This document shows positions 52,976 through 62,615 of a DNA stretch of 64,000 nucleotides, piece after piece. This stretch comes from JAEKNW01 sp963678375 (GTDB lineage Bacteria; Cloacimonadota; Cloacimonadia; Cloacimonadales; JAFGVF01): the NCBI GenBank assembly GCA_963678375.2, contig OY782831.1:992001-1056000 (forward strand), in the 5' to 3' direction. The position numbers and the translations under genes were made by a program. The notes below the pieces were generated by a model that saw nothing but the letters and a program-made list of their open reading frames with translations, was not told where the DNA came from and searched no databases. Each line of letters starts with the position of its first letter. Positions within the stretch are counted from its first letter, which is position 1.

Positions 52976-55900
52976 TCAAGTAAAAGATATTTCTATTGTC
53001 AGAAACTTTCCTGTTACCTTATACCCTCTCTCTTTAACAAAAGCTAGTTCTTTGATGATATTAATGTAATGTTGAACCTGGTCTTTATCATCAATTCCCC
53101 CTGTTTTATAATCAATTATCATTACTTCTTTCGTTTTTGTAGCAACCATCATTCTATCTATACGATATTCTTGGCTGTTATAGAAAACTGTTTTTTCAGT
53201 GAAAACTTTGTCCCATTTCTCAGAAAATACATCTGAATTCGCTTTAATGAAATTATTGCATGATTTAATTACTAAATCTAAATCTTCTTTCGCTAACAAG
53301 CTTCCATATCTTCGATAGACCATATTTCGGGCTGTTAGATATTGTGGGTCTGTCTCTTGCAAAAGCTCATAGTTCTTTGCATATTTGATATAAGTGAGAA
53401 ACTCGTGAGCTACGTTACCATATAATTGATGTCTGTCTTCAAGATATACTTTTTTTAAATTCTCTATTTGGCGGTTTTCTTCAAACTTATTTTTTGAATA
53501 GTTAGTTAGATAATTTTTTAAATAGTTGTTTTCAGTTTCTTTAGTATCTGTTTTATTGTCTCTTATTTCTTCTTTTAAACTAGGTTTTAAGTAGTGATAG
53601 AATCCTAACCTATCATTTGATAAGTTATTGCCATTATTCTCAATAAAGAAGTTCTTATAAGCAATAATCAACTGACCTATTACTCCTGCTTCATCACTAA
53701 GTGAAATCATATAGTCAGGTAAATCTTTTTTACTCTTGTAGTTAAAGAATAATCCTAGCTTTTGTTCTGCCCTAGTAAGGGCAACATAAAATACATCAAT
53801 CGCTTCTATAATATTTCTTCCTTGATAGTCTTGCATTAAGTCTTGTGAGTTAGATGTTTTAAGTACTTTTTCATCTTTTGCCGAGGAGTATATTATAAAG
53901 TCAGTTAATCCTAAATAACTTTCTTTATCAAAAGAGTAGGCTAGTTTAAATTCATTTCCCCTATTAGGAGCTGTCCAGTTAGATAAGTGCCAGTAGAGGA
54001 AGACATTTTTATAGCCAAGTCCCTTAGATTTATGGACAGTAAGTATTGAAATACTATCCTCTAGTTTTAAGCCTTCTTGCAATATTTCACTATCACTCTT
54101 CAATTGTTTTTGACAGTATTCTACAAAAGAAAAAAGATCAAAAATACTTGTATTAAGTCTAGCTAACTCAAAACTGATAAGTAATTCTAAAAAGGTATAG
54201 ACATTTTTCCAATCAATCTCATTTAAGCAAATTCTAGAAAAATCATAAGTAGCTATAAAATCCCTTATAAAGTGTCCATGAGATTCATATTGCTTATTGA
54301 TTATTGCCAATAACTTACTTGCCTCGGGAATACCTTCTAAAAATTCATACTCTTTTTCTTTTTCAATTTCATAGCCCTGATTGTGATAAAATTTCAGAAT
54401 CTCTTTTAATTGATGTGATTCTAGCATTATTAAATCAGAACGAAGGATTTGCAAGAGTGAAAATCTATCTTTAAGTAACCTAAACCTTAAAACAGTAAGC
54501 AAGAGTTCAACAGCTTTGTGGTCTAGAAGCTTTCCAGACGATTCTATATTATTGGGAATATTAAGTTTGTTAAGCTCTTGAGCTATCTTATCAGCATGTT
54601 TATGGGTTCTTACCAAAATAGCTGTTTCTCCCCATTTTATCTTTCCATCTTTTTGTAGATTATGGATTTGCATAGCAAACTCACCAAAACTATCTCTAAT
54701 GTCATTATCAGACTCAGTATCTATGTCTTGATCCTTTTCATGGTCTTCCTCATTTTGAGAATTGTACTCCCAATAGAAGAGTTCTCCCCCTTCTTCCTTA
54801 GCAGTATTATAGATATTATTTGTTGAATCCCAATTCTTGGCTGTGACTGGTGAATAAGTCCATTTGTGCTGAGAATCTTGGCAATAAGCTTGGAAATCAC
54901 TATCGGTAAATATTCGATTAACCATGTCAATTACAGGTCTGGTAGAACGAAAACATTGACTTAAATCTTCAGCTTCAACTCCTAATTTTTCAGGCATAAT
55001 CTCCATAATGCCTCTCTCACCTCCTCGCCAACCATAAATAGACTGTTTAGGATCACCGACAATAATTACTCCAGAGTAATCCTTAACAGAATAACCGCTT
55101 ACAAGTTCATTAATAATTGGCATGAGAATAGAAAATTGATTAAAAGAAGTGTCTTGAAACTCATCTATAAGTAGGAAACGTATTCTAGAAACTAATTGTT
55201 CATAGAACAAATTAGTTACCACTCCCCTCTCTCTGTCAATTAGCGATAAAGATTCTTCATATAGGTACTTGTAGCTATAAAAAGTTAAATCATTATAGGT
55301 GAATTTACCCAAATTGAACTTGAGCCTATCATACTGTTGACAAAGTGCTTTCCAACCTATAAGAACTTCTTGTTGCTTAGGAAGAATTTCTGCAATTAAG
55401 TAATAATCAGCTAATGAAGGCATTATTAAAGAAAACTCTTCTTCCATTTGAGCTACAATTTCTTTTAAATCCTTCTTTCTAGATTTTGGGAAGGGAAGAG
55501 GTTTTTTAAAGAATAAATCAATATTCCTAATTATATCCTGAGGGTGAGAAAAGAGAGATTCGAAAATGGTCATAATATCAACATTAGCATCTAAATCAAT
55601 ATGAATCATTTTTTTGTAATCACTGAGGATATGCTTATGCCAAGCTTTGTCTTGAGTCTCATATACTTGAGTATTATAGTCAGATACTAAGTTAAGATAA
55701 GCTTTTTTGAAGATGTTCCAGTTATTAGCTTTTATGTCTTCTATCATCTTGATATCTAAATTCAAAGCCTGACTAAATTCTCCAGTCATACTACCATTCT
55801 CATAGTAATCTAAAATCCAGCGGTTATCTATCAATGACTTTATAAAGCCCTGCACACCTTCAACAGTCCGAGTATTTATTCTGTGTAGAAGTGGTTGAAA

Positions 55901-56395
55901 AAGTGGAAAAACACTTTTGGAGAAGATAAAATCTAACAACAAAGGGATTATCTCATCATTAGAATTATTATCAATGGAGAATTCTTTGATTCTTAAATAA
56001 GGAGCAATCATACTTCTGAAAATGTTGCTAGTAAAGGAGTCAATTGTCGAAACCTGTAGCAGGTCTTTTCTCTGAAGTATTTCATTCAAAAGGGTGTCTT
56101 TTATATATTCTCTATCATTAGACTGCCATTGATAACCACTTATCTTTTCTAGATTAGAGATTATACCAGTTGATTCTTTACCCTGATTAGCTAATTCTTG
56201 CAAGAAGTCTAGTATTTTCTCTCTTATTTCTGCAGTTGCCTTACGAGTGAAGGTCATTACGACAATCTGACTAAAATCAAACTCTTCATAATCTTTATAT
56301 TTTAATAAGAGGGCAATAAACTCAAGGGACAACCTATAGGTTTTTCCTGTTCCAGCAGACGCCATTATCACTTTTTTATCTATATGTTCCACCAT
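52976..56395 (-). CDS. addA: AddA-like UvrD-family helicase-exonuclease
   Basis: A 1139-residue protein for recombinational repair of double-strand breaks. Helicase: Walker A MASAGTGKTYRLSLEF (about 11-20), VVMTFTRKATAEIR, Walker B FLLIDEFQDTS, VGDPKQSIYGWRGG, SILTVHKSKGLGYKNVFL and VALTRAEQKLGLF. The C-terminus is a RecB-type nuclease with GNVAHEFLTY, RIDRMMV and MIIDYKTGG. The start overlaps the stop of the AddB-like gene by one base (TAATG), so the two are translated together as a complex. Confidence 0.88.
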   Translation of the reverse strand: MVEHIDKKVIMASAGTGKTYRLSLEFIALLLKYKDYEEFDFSQIVVMTFTRKATAEIREKILDFLQELANQGKESTGIISNLEKISGYQWQSNDREYIKDTLLNEILQRKDLLQVSTIDSFTSNIFRSMIAPYLRIKEFSIDNNSNDEIIPLLLDFIFSKSVFPLFQPLLHRINTRTVEGVQGFIKSLIDNRWILDYYENGSMTGEFSQALNLDIKMIEDIKANNWNIFKKAYLNLVSDYNTQVYETQDKAWHKHILSDYKKMIHIDLDANVDIMTIFESLFSHPQDIIRNIDLFFKKPLPFPKSRKKDLKEIVAQMEEEFSLIMPSLADYYLIAEILPKQQEVLIGWKALCQQYDRLKFNLGKFTYNDLTFYSYKYLYEESLSLIDRERGVVTNLFYEQLVSRIRFLLIDEFQDTSFNQFSILMPIINELVSGYSVKDYSGVIIVGDPKQSIYGWRGGERGIMEIMPEKLGVEAEDLSQCFRSTRPVIDMVNRIFTDSDFQAYCQDSQHKWTYSPVTAKNWDSTNNIYNTAKEEGGELFYWEYNSQNEEDHEKDQDIDTESDNDIRDSFGEFAMQIHNLQKDGKIKWGETAILVRTHKHADKIAQELNKLNIPNNIESSGKLLDHKAVELLLTVLRFRLLKDRFSLLQILRSDLIMLESHQLKEILKFYHNQGYEIEKEKEYEFLEGIPEASKLLAIINKQYESHGHFIRDFIATYDFSRICLNEIDWKNVYTFLELLISFELARLNTSIFDLFSFVEYCQKQLKSDSEILQEGLKLEDSISILTVHKSKGLGYKNVFLYWHLSNWTAPNRGNEFKLAYSFDKESYLGLTDFIIYSSAKDEKVLKTSNSQDLMQDYQGRNIIEAIDVFYVALTRAEQKLGLFFNYKSKKDLPDYMISLSDEAGVIGQLIIAYKNFFIENNGNNLSNDRLGFYHYLKPSLKEEIRDNKTDTKETENNYLKNYLTNYSKNKFEENRQIENLKKVYLEDRHQLYGNVAHEFLTYIKYAKNYELLQETDPQYLTARNMVYRRYGSLLAKEDLDLVIKSCNNFIKANSDVFSEKWDKVFTEKTVFYNSQEYRIDRMMVATKTKEVMIIDYKTGGIDDKDQVQHYINIIKELAFVKERGYKVTGKFLTIEISFT

Positions 56396-59157
56396 TACCT
56401 CCTTAAAGCTAAATCAGCTCTAGTGATTTGACTAAATTTGTCAGATTTAGTAAGACTAGTAGGAAGAGAGAAGCCATCGATAGCTATTTCATCTAATACT
56501 TGAATAACTTTTAACTTTAGTTTAGATATTGTCTCTTTTGCTGTCTTTTTCTGGGGTTCCCATTCCTGTTTAAGTATTTGATAGATACCTGCTTTAACCT
56601 CCTTGCCCATATCGATATCATCCCAATAATAAATGTATTGATAAAGAGCAAGTTGGTCCATGGAAAAACCACCTGTTTTAAAATCTATGACGAATTTATT
56701 TTCATCTTCCTTGTTCTCTATTCTTAAATCAGCATCACCCGTTACCGCAAGACCTAATTTATATTCATTTTCATCTTCTACAATAAAAGTCTTATAGTTC
56801 TGTTTATTACCATTAGCAAAACCTACTTCTGGAATAAGATCAATCTGTTTTTCCGATAAATTTAGTTTAAAGTGCATAACTATAGTAAAAAAGTATAGCA
56901 TACCATCCACTAAAGCTGTTTTCAAGATTTTATCTAAAAAGTTATAGGAATAGTTATGAGGGATATAATAGTCTTTAGCGGTATATCTACTTAGAAATGA
57001 ATCATATACTTCTTCTAATCTTTCCTTTGTCATAAACTGAAACTTATAATATACTTTCTGGTTTATAAAAGTATCTTTTACTCTAGCCACAATATGATTA
57101 ACATAATCCTGAGCAAAAATTCCCACAAATCTATAATCCAGAGCAGGTTCTTCTAAAATTTCTCTCTTATCTACCTTAGCCCAGTCATGAATAAGATAAT
57201 ATAGAGGATTATCAATCAAAGACTTAAGTCTAGTATATGACAACTTCATTATTGACTTTCCGTAAGCAAGTTCTTCAACACCTAATCTAATCCGCCAAAA
57301 CTCTTGATCAATACTGTCCAAGCTGCCTTCCTCTTTTTGTGAGAATAATTCTCCATAACCTGAATCAGCTTGCCTCATAGTTTTATTAGGCTTATTAAGT
57401 GGCATTTCTTCTAAGAATGAAGAGATAGATATATCTTCATCTATGCTCTCAATTGCTAAAAAATAACATTTCTTTGCTGAAAGGACTAAACGCTGAAAAT
57501 AATATTTCTCTCTTAACCTAACTTCTTCATAGGTCTTTAAGGTTAAAACCTGCCGTTGTTTCTCATTAAAGAGGAACTGACTAGTTCGCTTAGTCGGCAA
57601 GACTCCTTCTGTCATATTAAGAAATACAAGACAATCATATTGGTTGTTACGAGTATCAAGTAGGGAATTAATCCTCACCCCTTTTTTGTTTTCAAGGCTT
57701 GTGTATTTAATCTTTTTGGCTTTCAATCCATCACAAAACAACTTGAAAATTGTAACATGCTCAGCTTTTTCCGAGAGACATGACCAAGAATTTATTAAGT
57801 TGTTATATGAATAAGACTTTAAGTTAGCCAACTCTGTGTAAATCACTTCTTTTATATTGGAATATCTTAAATCTTCATTACTACATATCTTATCTAAAAT
57901 GATTCCATTAGGAGTATCAAACAAGGCTATTAAGTTATCTATTGTTCTAATTTTACTTATTCTATTTAACAAATTAAAGATGGTTAGAAGTGATTCTTTT
58001 AGTCCTTCTGATACATCCTCCTTACCCATATTCCCTTGCAAATCACAATATAAAATACCACGATCTATAATATTATACATTTCTTCTAGATAATTTTCCC
58101 TCTTACTTATAGCAAAATAATTAGCAAAATCATTATTAAGATAAGCTCTAATTAAATTATGAAGAGGAATATAAGATTGATTATTATAAAAATCTATCGA
58201 TTCTACTAGTTGCTGAATAATCCCAAGAAAAGTATAAATTTCTGTATTAACTAAAGACTTGCTATAAGAAATCTCAAATGTTTCTCTCGATAATAGCTTC
58301 GCATAAGCTGTCTCATAAAAATCACGATCAATTATTTGATTTATCTGGCCATTATTAATTATCTTACATAGGGAATTCATCATAGTGAATTGATTTCTAT
58401 CAACTGTTATATCTAAAACAGGTTTGTTATTTGCTATAGTTTCTAAATCACTATAGTTAAAAGCAAGCGCATTGAAAGACGCTTTATCTACAAAATTTTC
58501 AGGAAGTTGATATATTAAAGTAACTTCTTTCCCACTAGCTTCAAGCTGTTTGATAACTTCCCGTTCCAAAGCTGTAAAATAAAATTGATTAACAACATAA
58601 ACACTTGTGTATTCACTAAAATAATCTAGATTAATGTTCTCTTGCTTTTTTATAAATATCTTATCACAAATATTATTATCATTCAACCACTTTTCATACC
58701 TTGATAAAACATCTAATATCCGCTTATAATACTCAATCTGCCAAGGAAAAAGATTAGAATTTTCATTCTCTAATAAGTCAATTACTTGAGAGAAATCTAA
58801 TAATTCTACAGCTAATTCATCAAATAAAGTAAATATCTTATTAGCTAGTTTAATGAAATCAAAAAAGTCAGTTACCTTAAAAAAAGACTTATCTTCATCT
58901 GATAGAATTTGGTAAAGAGCTATGACTCTCTTGTCATCTTCCAAGATAACTTCTTTTGCAGGAAGAATCATATCAATAAAATCTTCTATGGCAAGATAGG
59001 CTGTCTCTTCAAATTGCCACTGATACTGACTGTATGCTTGTGCCATATTGGCATTGTTTTGAGTTGGGTATATAAGAATACTAGCCTGAGTATTATCTAT
59101 AAAATCATCTACTTTTAAAAGATTATAGGTAAAATCTAAGAATTTAAACTTGGCCAT
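56395..59157 (-). CDS. AddB-like PD-(D/E)XK nuclease partner
   Basis: About 920 residues; start at MAKFKFLDFTY behind GGAGG. The C-terminus is a RecB-type nuclease (KFVIDFKTGGFSMDQLALYQYIYYWDD). Middle motifs LNMTEGVLPTKR and RLVLSAKKCYFLA echo the inactive helicase part of AddB. The N-terminus has no Walker A, reading ILIYPTQNNANMAQAY instead of GxxGxGK(S/T), and I see no paired cysteines for the AddB Fe-S cluster. It probably forms the dimer with the AddA-like protein, so the pair has one motor and two nuclease sites. Confidence 0.8.
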   Translation of the reverse strand: MAKFKFLDFTYNLLKVDDFIDNTQASILIYPTQNNANMAQAYSQYQWQFEETAYLAIEDFIDMILPAKEVILEDDKRVIALYQILSDEDKSFFKVTDFFDFIKLANKIFTLFDELAVELLDFSQVIDLLENENSNLFPWQIEYYKRILDVLSRYEKWLNDNNICDKIFIKKQENINLDYFSEYTSVYVVNQFYFTALEREVIKQLEASGKEVTLIYQLPENFVDKASFNALAFNYSDLETIANNKPVLDITVDRNQFTMMNSLCKIINNGQINQIIDRDFYETAYAKLLSRETFEISYSKSLVNTEIYTFLGIIQQLVESIDFYNNQSYIPLHNLIRAYLNNDFANYFAISKRENYLEEMYNIIDRGILYCDLQGNMGKEDVSEGLKESLLTIFNLLNRISKIRTIDNLIALFDTPNGIILDKICSNEDLRYSNIKEVIYTELANLKSYSYNNLINSWSCLSEKAEHVTIFKLFCDGLKAKKIKYTSLENKKGVRINSLLDTRNNQYDCLVFLNMTEGVLPTKRTSQFLFNEKQRQVLTLKTYEEVRLREKYYFQRLVLSAKKCYFLAIESIDEDISISSFLEEMPLNKPNKTMRQADSGYGELFSQKEEGSLDSIDQEFWRIRLGVEELAYGKSIMKLSYTRLKSLIDNPLYYLIHDWAKVDKREILEEPALDYRFVGIFAQDYVNHIVARVKDTFINQKVYYKFQFMTKERLEEVYDSFLSRYTAKDYYIPHNYSYNFLDKILKTALVDGMLYFFTIVMHFKLNLSEKQIDLIPEVGFANGNKQNYKTFIVEDENEYKLGLAVTGDADLRIENKEDENKFVIDFKTGGFSMDQLALYQYIYYWDDIDMGKEVKAGIYQILKQEWEPQKKTAKETISKLKLKVIQVLDEIAIDGFSLPTSLTKSDKFSQITRADLALRR

Positions 59158-59264
59158 ATTTCCTCCTAAATCTTTATTTACTTCTGACATTTTTTTTGGC
59201 AAGCTTATTTTTCTTATTATGAGCAAAATTATAAAATAGTATCTCTTTTTTTATCTTTTTTGCT

Positions 59265-59305
59265 TAAAAAAGCCCAAGCTAGAATAATTTTTTCTAACTT
59301 GGGCT
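59265..59305 (-). terminator. Terminator of the 59330-59755 gene
   Basis: AGCCCAAG-TAGAA and TTCTA-CTTGGGCT form a long stem with one mismatch, followed by TTTTTT on the minus strand. Confidence 0.9.
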
Positions 59306-59329
59306 ATTAGTTTATCTGTTGAAACTTTT

Positions 59330-59755
59330 CTAACTATTTAATTTATCTTTAGCTTTATCAACAACTTCTTCTGTTTTATCTTTAGTTTCTTCTATCATTT
59401 CTTCTGTTTTATCTTCAGCTTCGTCTAGCATATCTTCTGCTTTATCTCCAGCTTCTTCAAGCATATTTTCAGTAGACTCTTTAATTTCTTCTTTTTTCTC
59501 TTCAAGTTTTGAGATAAGTTTCTCAATTTTTTCAGCTTGTTGATCACCGATTTCTTCTGATTCTAACTCATTCTGCATCTTATCTATCTGGTCATTGATA
59601 GCTTCAACATCATCCTCGGTAATTTTTGCATCTTCTAACCATTCTGTTACTTTATTTTCGTATTCAGTAATCTTATCATCCATTGATTCCTCCTGCATAC
59701 ATCCCGCAACAGCTAATAATAATACAAGTATTATGCCTATTACATAAATCTTCAT
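59330..59755 (-). CDS. Helical lipoprotein with 11-residue repeats
   Basis: A 141-residue protein; signal ends LLLAVAGC, so Cys19 is lipidated. The rest is almost wholly charged helix. From about 105 it consists of 11-residue units: DKAEDMLDEAE, DKTEEMIEETK, DKTEEVVDKAK, ending DKLNS. Such 11-mers occur in LEA group 3 and apolipoprotein-like helices that lie on membranes or stay disordered until dried or bound. An envelope-stress or surface role is inferred. It has its own promoter and terminator. Confidence 0.75.
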   Translation of the reverse strand: MKIYVIGIILVLLLAVAGCMQEESMDDKITEYENKVTEWLEDAKITEDDVEAINDQIDKMQNELESEEIGDQQAEKIEKLISKLEEKKEEIKESTENMLEEAGDKAEDMLDEAEDKTEEMIEETKDKTEEVVDKAKDKLNS

Positions 59756-59794
59756 TGATTATTCTCCTTTTTACTTTGTTTTTAAGTGTATTTT

Positions 59795-59822
59795 TAGATA
59801 CTTTTTCTAATACTTATGTCAA
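59795..59822 (-). promoter_or_regulatory. Promoter of the 11-mer lipoprotein gene
   Basis: On the minus strand TTGACA (59822-59817) and TATCTA (59800-59795) are 16 bases apart, about 40 bases before the ATG. Confidence 0.65.
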
Positions 59823-60205
59823 TTACCATTAAATAATAATCATTTAAAAGAGTTTAGCAAATATTAATTAACTTAAAATGATATTATAGTTGTGTTGTTT
59901 TGTAATATTTATAATATATTATTGTTTATAATATATATAAAAATAAAATGTATATAATCTTTCTAAGAATCAATTTCTAGCCCTTTTCTTTAGACATACA
60001 TACATTTCAACTTCCTTTCTATTAAAGAAGAACAAGTGGGTGTATGAAGAAACTTCACTTCAGAATAATTGAAATTTCTTCTTCTTTTTGCTTAACTTGA
60101 GGCAGCATCAAAATAATAAAATTATTATTTGTTTACGATTGTTTTAGTATTATTATATTATTATAAGTCTAAAAAATAATTATAACTTGGAAGGAGGACT
60201 TCTGT
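59823..60205. other. Very AT-rich intergenic region
   Basis: About 380 bases, with a nearly pure A/T stretch at 59880-59960 (runs such as TATAATATATTATT). It must contain the promoter of the 60206 gene; TTTACG at 60131 with TATTAT about 18 bases on is a weak candidate. GGAAGGAGG precedes the ATG. No gene, repeat or RNA is recognised. The bendable DNA could be a nucleoid-protein site. Confidence 0.5.
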
Positions 60206-62491
60206 ATGAAAAAGATTATGATTTTTATTTTTTTATTATTTACTATTTTAACTAATGCTTTAGCTAGTCAGCTTGACTTGACTAAGCAATCTGATTCTTA
60301 TGAATTTAAGACAAAACCACTATTAAGACAAGAAAGATTTAGTCCAACCTATAATTTTGCGATTGAACCAGTTACGATTGGTAATAATTATTATGATTAT
60401 TTCCCAGGATCTTATAGTGGGAAGCCATTGCAGAAAATACAGACACCTACATTTGAAGGTCACTGGCTACTTTATCACTCTAAACCTACTGTTGATTTAA
60501 CGAGACGAGTTTATAAAGCACTAATTGATCATAATGGAAATGTTGAGTATTTTGATATTATTGATTATTCTGATAGACGACAAGGATTTCCTGCTGTAGA
60601 CTTAACTTCTGGTGGAAGACCTCTATATGCTTACCACGCAAATCTTGATAGCTTGGCAGGTCCTGAATTAGAAGTTGGCTTTAGTTTTGACTCAATGGAC
60701 AGCAGTTTAATTGATCCTAATTATCCTATTTTCCCAGTAATCAAAAATCCTCTCTACCAAAAAATAAATGGAACAGTCTCTACAAACAATGAATATATCT
60801 GGCCTAGTGTGCAAATTGCTAGTTCTCCTATAGCTGGGCACCAACGAGTCTATATCTTAGGAATTAATTCCAGAAACCACGCTATTGCTAACTCTGAAAA
60901 TGTGATTATCTTCTATAAAGATTTTACTGAAGAAGACATTGAAAACCATAATTTTGATTATTCTGATTGGCCTTCTACAACAATACCACAACTTGATACC
61001 TGGCATGTTTCTCAAGATGAATGGAGAAGACCTTTTATGTCCTTTCTAGCTTATGAAGATAAAATTTACTACATTGGTTATCACGATGCATATACAGGTG
61101 CAGGACCAGATGATATTCCAATTGATGAACCTTGCCTAACTGTATTTATATGTGATAATTATGGTCAGGGAGATTGGGTACAATTTTCAAGCTATGGTAA
61201 ATTTGCTTCCATGGTTGCCAAGCACATCGACCCCGAAACAGGGGAATTCTTAGATCCTCAACCTCCAACTTTTCCAAATGATTTAGAAGATTCTGATTTG
61301 AGTAATAGTCTGGGAGTTAGTCCTCATTTTTCAGCAGCTATTGATTCTGAGGGAAGAATACATTTTCCAGCATTCTATACACTAAATGAAAATGATGGAT
61401 ATGCTTATCAAAACTTTCATACAGTTAAAAATATTACTTTTGATACAAATACTTTAGAATGGTCTCTGGCAGAAGTTTATCCTCAGCAAGAAAATGGTTC
61501 TGAGCCATTTATTCCTAATGATCCAATTGATATTACCCAGTATAATAACACTATTAAGTATCCAAAAGATGCTTTATGGCAATGGTGGGATAAAGATGGT
61601 GATGGACTCTATGATGAAGTTCTTGATGATGGTACTTGGGATGGAATAGATGATGGAGTTAGTCCACAAGATGTAAACTTGTGGGGTAAGCCTATTTTAA
61701 CAACAATTTTGCCCTATATGCATTGGGATTTAAATGCTGCTGATAATGCTATGACCTACAGACTTCATACAGCACAAATCACTAATGCCAACGCCCAAGG
61801 GATGATGGCTATGGTTTGGCAAGATGCTCAAAAGGCTCAGTTAGCTAATCTCAATTATGAAAACTATCCTGAATATTTACCTTATCAAAACATGTGTGAA
61901 ATCGTAATTTCTGTTTCTGCAGATAATGGAAGACATTGGTCACATCCGATATTTTTAAATGGTATTAATACACCCGAAATGCAAGATGAAATCCCTGAAT
62001 TTCCTTACCTTGGTTCAGAAATTGATTACCTTGGAGAAGATGAATTTGGTAACCCTATTGGACGTCTTCATCTTTTTTATTTAGATGATGACACTTATGG
62101 ATCATCTGTGCAAGGCATTGGACAATCTACTGGAGGACAAATGAAATATCTAGCTATTGATGTTACCTTTAATGGACCACCACTAGATAATAGTAGTAAT
62201 GATGTGCTTGCTCAGGTTGGTATGTTAAAGCAAAACTACCCAAATCCATTTAATCCTACCACAACTATTCTTTATAATGTAGTTAAATCAGGTGATGTTA
62301 AACTTACTGTTTATAACGTGAAAGGTCAGTTAGTTAAAACTCTTGTTAATACATCTCAATCTGTTGGTTTAAATTCTGTTGTTTGGCAGGGTGATGATAA
62401 ATCTGGAAACAAAGTTTCTTCAGGCCTTTATTTCTATAAAATAGAAAATGCAGGAAGAAGTGAGATAAAAAAAATGGTATTGATGAAATAG
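60206..62491 (+). CDS. Large secreted protein with C-terminal sorting tail
   Basis: A 761-residue exported protein; signal peptide MKKIMIFIFLLFTILTNALA. The body (about 40-660) is rich in Trp, Tyr, Asp and beta strands with repeated YYIGYHDAYTG- and IVISVSADNGRHWSHPIFL-type segments, the latter like Asp-box motifs of sialidase-type propellers. WWDKDGDGLYDEVLDDGTW near 470 looks like a calcium loop. The tail from about 675 has NYPNPFNPTTTILYNV, VKLTVYNVKGQLVKTLV and SSGLYFYKI, nearly the same as in the 46772-49471 protein. Enzyme activity cannot be told. Confidence 0.83.
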   Translation: MKKIMIFIFLLFTILTNALASQLDLTKQSDSYEFKTKPLLRQERFSPTYNFAIEPVTIGNNYYDYFPGSYSGKPLQKIQTPTFEGHWLLYHSKPTVDLTRRVYKALIDHNGNVEYFDIIDYSDRRQGFPAVDLTSGGRPLYAYHANLDSLAGPELEVGFSFDSMDSSLIDPNYPIFPVIKNPLYQKINGTVSTNNEYIWPSVQIASSPIAGHQRVYILGINSRNHAIANSENVIIFYKDFTEEDIENHNFDYSDWPSTTIPQLDTWHVSQDEWRRPFMSFLAYEDKIYYIGYHDAYTGAGPDDIPIDEPCLTVFICDNYGQGDWVQFSSYGKFASMVAKHIDPETGEFLDPQPPTFPNDLEDSDLSNSLGVSPHFSAAIDSEGRIHFPAFYTLNENDGYAYQNFHTVKNITFDTNTLEWSLAEVYPQQENGSEPFIPNDPIDITQYNNTIKYPKDALWQWWDKDGDGLYDEVLDDGTWDGIDDGVSPQDVNLWGKPILTTILPYMHWDLNAADNAMTYRLHTAQITNANAQGMMAMVWQDAQKAQLANLNYENYPEYLPYQNMCEIVISVSADNGRHWSHPIFLNGINTPEMQDEIPEFPYLGSEIDYLGEDEFGNPIGRLHLFYLDDDTYGSSVQGIGQSTGGQMKYLAIDVTFNGPPLDNSSNDVLAQVGMLKQNYPNPFNPTTTILYNVVKSGDVKLTVYNVKGQLVKTLVNTSQSVGLNSVVWQGDDKSGNKVSSGLYFYKIENAGRSEIKKMVLMK

Positions 62492-62566
62492 TGTCATATG
62501 ACCCCATGAGCTTCGGAATCCTATTATAATGGGTTTTCTAAGGCATGGACAAAATGATATAATAAT

Positions 62567-62595
62567 TAAAAACAGGGTTTCATATGAAACCCTGT
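62567..62595 (-). terminator. Terminator of enolase
   Basis: A 24-base perfect palindrome with half ACAGGGTTTCAT (62572-62595), followed on the minus strand by TTTTTAATTATT. Confidence 0.88.
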
Positions 62596-62615
62596 AGTAT
62601 TTTATATCTTTAAAT

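Noticed and set aside
59157..59226. Longer AddB-like start (MLIIRKISLPKK...)
   Set aside because: GGAGG stands directly before the inner ATG (MAKFKF), while the outer one has no ribosome binding site.
60049..60105. 18-codon ORF MKKLHFRIIEIS upstream of the 60206 gene
   Set aside because: No Shine-Dalgarno of strength and no hairpin with the downstream ribosome binding site; unlike the case at 4262.
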